Assembly (NCBI GenBank): GCA_947591315.1
Contig: CANQDD010000042.1
Location: 110,482-174,481, forward strand
Length of the DNA stretch: 64,000 nucleotides
Source: an uncultured Clostridia bacterium
GTDB taxonomy: Bacteria > Bacillota > Clostridia > UBA1381
Direction: 5' to 3'
Translations under genes and position numbers: made by a program
Part shown: positions 63,746-64,000 of the stretch, piece after piece
Numbering within the stretch: position 1 is the first letter of the stretch
Layout: each line of letters opens with the position of its first letter
Notes under the pieces: model-generated
What the model was told of the DNA's origin: nothing
The model's input: the letters and a program-made list of their open reading frames with translations, nothing else
Databases searched by the model: none

Positions 63746-63919
63746 ACGTTTACACAGTAAACGTTAACCAAGTCAAAAGAATTTGAGTTTTTTATGACAG
63801 TAAACGGATAATGGAAATTAACGTAATGTCAGAGTTAGTTAAGAGCTAACGGAAACGAACTTTTTAACTCTCTAAGGAGAGTTTTTACCAGACAAGCTTA
63901 CTGCGTAAGCTTGTCTGGA
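63746..63919 (+). promoter_or_regulatory. 16S rRNA leader with hairpins
   Basis: Three hairpins: AACGTTTAC/GTAAACGTT (about 63746-63766); AACTCTC-TAAG-GAGAGTT with a T-run (about 63865-63886), which looks like a terminator; and CCAGACAAGCTTAC/GTAAGCTTGTCTGG (63889-63919) ending just before 16S. Likely processing or antitermination structures. Confidence 0.6.
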
Positions 63920-63920
63920 T

Positions 63921-64000
<80 letters not shown>

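Overview
The window looks like chromosomal DNA from an uncultured, endospore-forming, gut-type Clostridia (Firmicutes). The evidence is spmA/spmB, a gerA-gerB-gerC germinant-receptor operon, a parAB/parS locus, a Bacillus-like dnaA-oriC-dnaN region with a DnaA-trio, TTGACA/TATAAT promoters, AGGAGG ribosome binding sites, RNase P RNA and the 5' end of a 16S rRNA gene. I make no species call. Intergenic regions are full of short nested palindromic repeats. I see no tRNA gene, complete IS element, prophage or CRISPR array.

Layout. 1-13.5 kb: one giant minus-strand gene, cut by the left edge, for a secreted RCC1-repeat protein of at least 4,514 residues. 13.9-15.3 kb: spmA and spmB, split by repeats. 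15.3-19.7 kb: glycolytic genes pgk, tpiA and gpmI, with a DUF559 nuclease-like gene inserted behind a repeat. 19.9-21.1 kb: a putative type I toxin-antitoxin (TA) cassette and a higBA module. 21.0-25.6 kb, minus strand: a SLOG-family gene and the ger operon, which has a tiny fourth cistron and a parS site inside it. 26.2-30.2 kb: parA, parB, DUF4446, a small membrane protein and serS. 30.4-33.6 kb: trmK, a Nif3-like gene, rnpB, a second type I TA-like cassette and a fabG-like reductase. 33.9-44.6 kb: dnaA, oriC, dnaN, an MBL hydrolase, hemZ, a helicase loader, a DnaD-like gene, an rRNA methyltransferase, a radical SAM protein and an oligogalacturonate lyase-like propeller. 44.9-47.6 kb: an antisense RNA with a peptide relic, aroF, pheA and a further TA-like cassette. 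47.9-55.7 kb: rpoB and rpoC. 55.9-64 kb: a BECR-like nuclease gene beside an unidentified structured RNA, queC/queF, an SLH-substrate-binding fusion, tyrA, an SGNH-like protein, coaBC, a lipoprotein and the rrn promoter leading into 16S.

How the genes work together. The 26-40 kb stretch is the replication and segregation hub: ParAB with two exact parS sites, DnaA, oriC, the clamp, a helicase loader and a DnaD-like protein. AroF, PheA and TyrA supply aromatic amino acids. Spm and Ger proteins serve sporulation and germination.

Most interesting signals. (1) Three tiny hydrophobic-peptide genes, each facing a convergent antisense RNA with its own good promoter, where the sense and antisense transcripts begin with the same leader; a fourth locus is a partial relative. 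(2) A 55-56 bp double-hairpin element inserted with 3-bp target duplications into older repeats. (3) A DUF559 gene whose ribosome binding site lies inside a repeat. (4) A promoter-driven structured RNA next to a BECR-fold nuclease gene.
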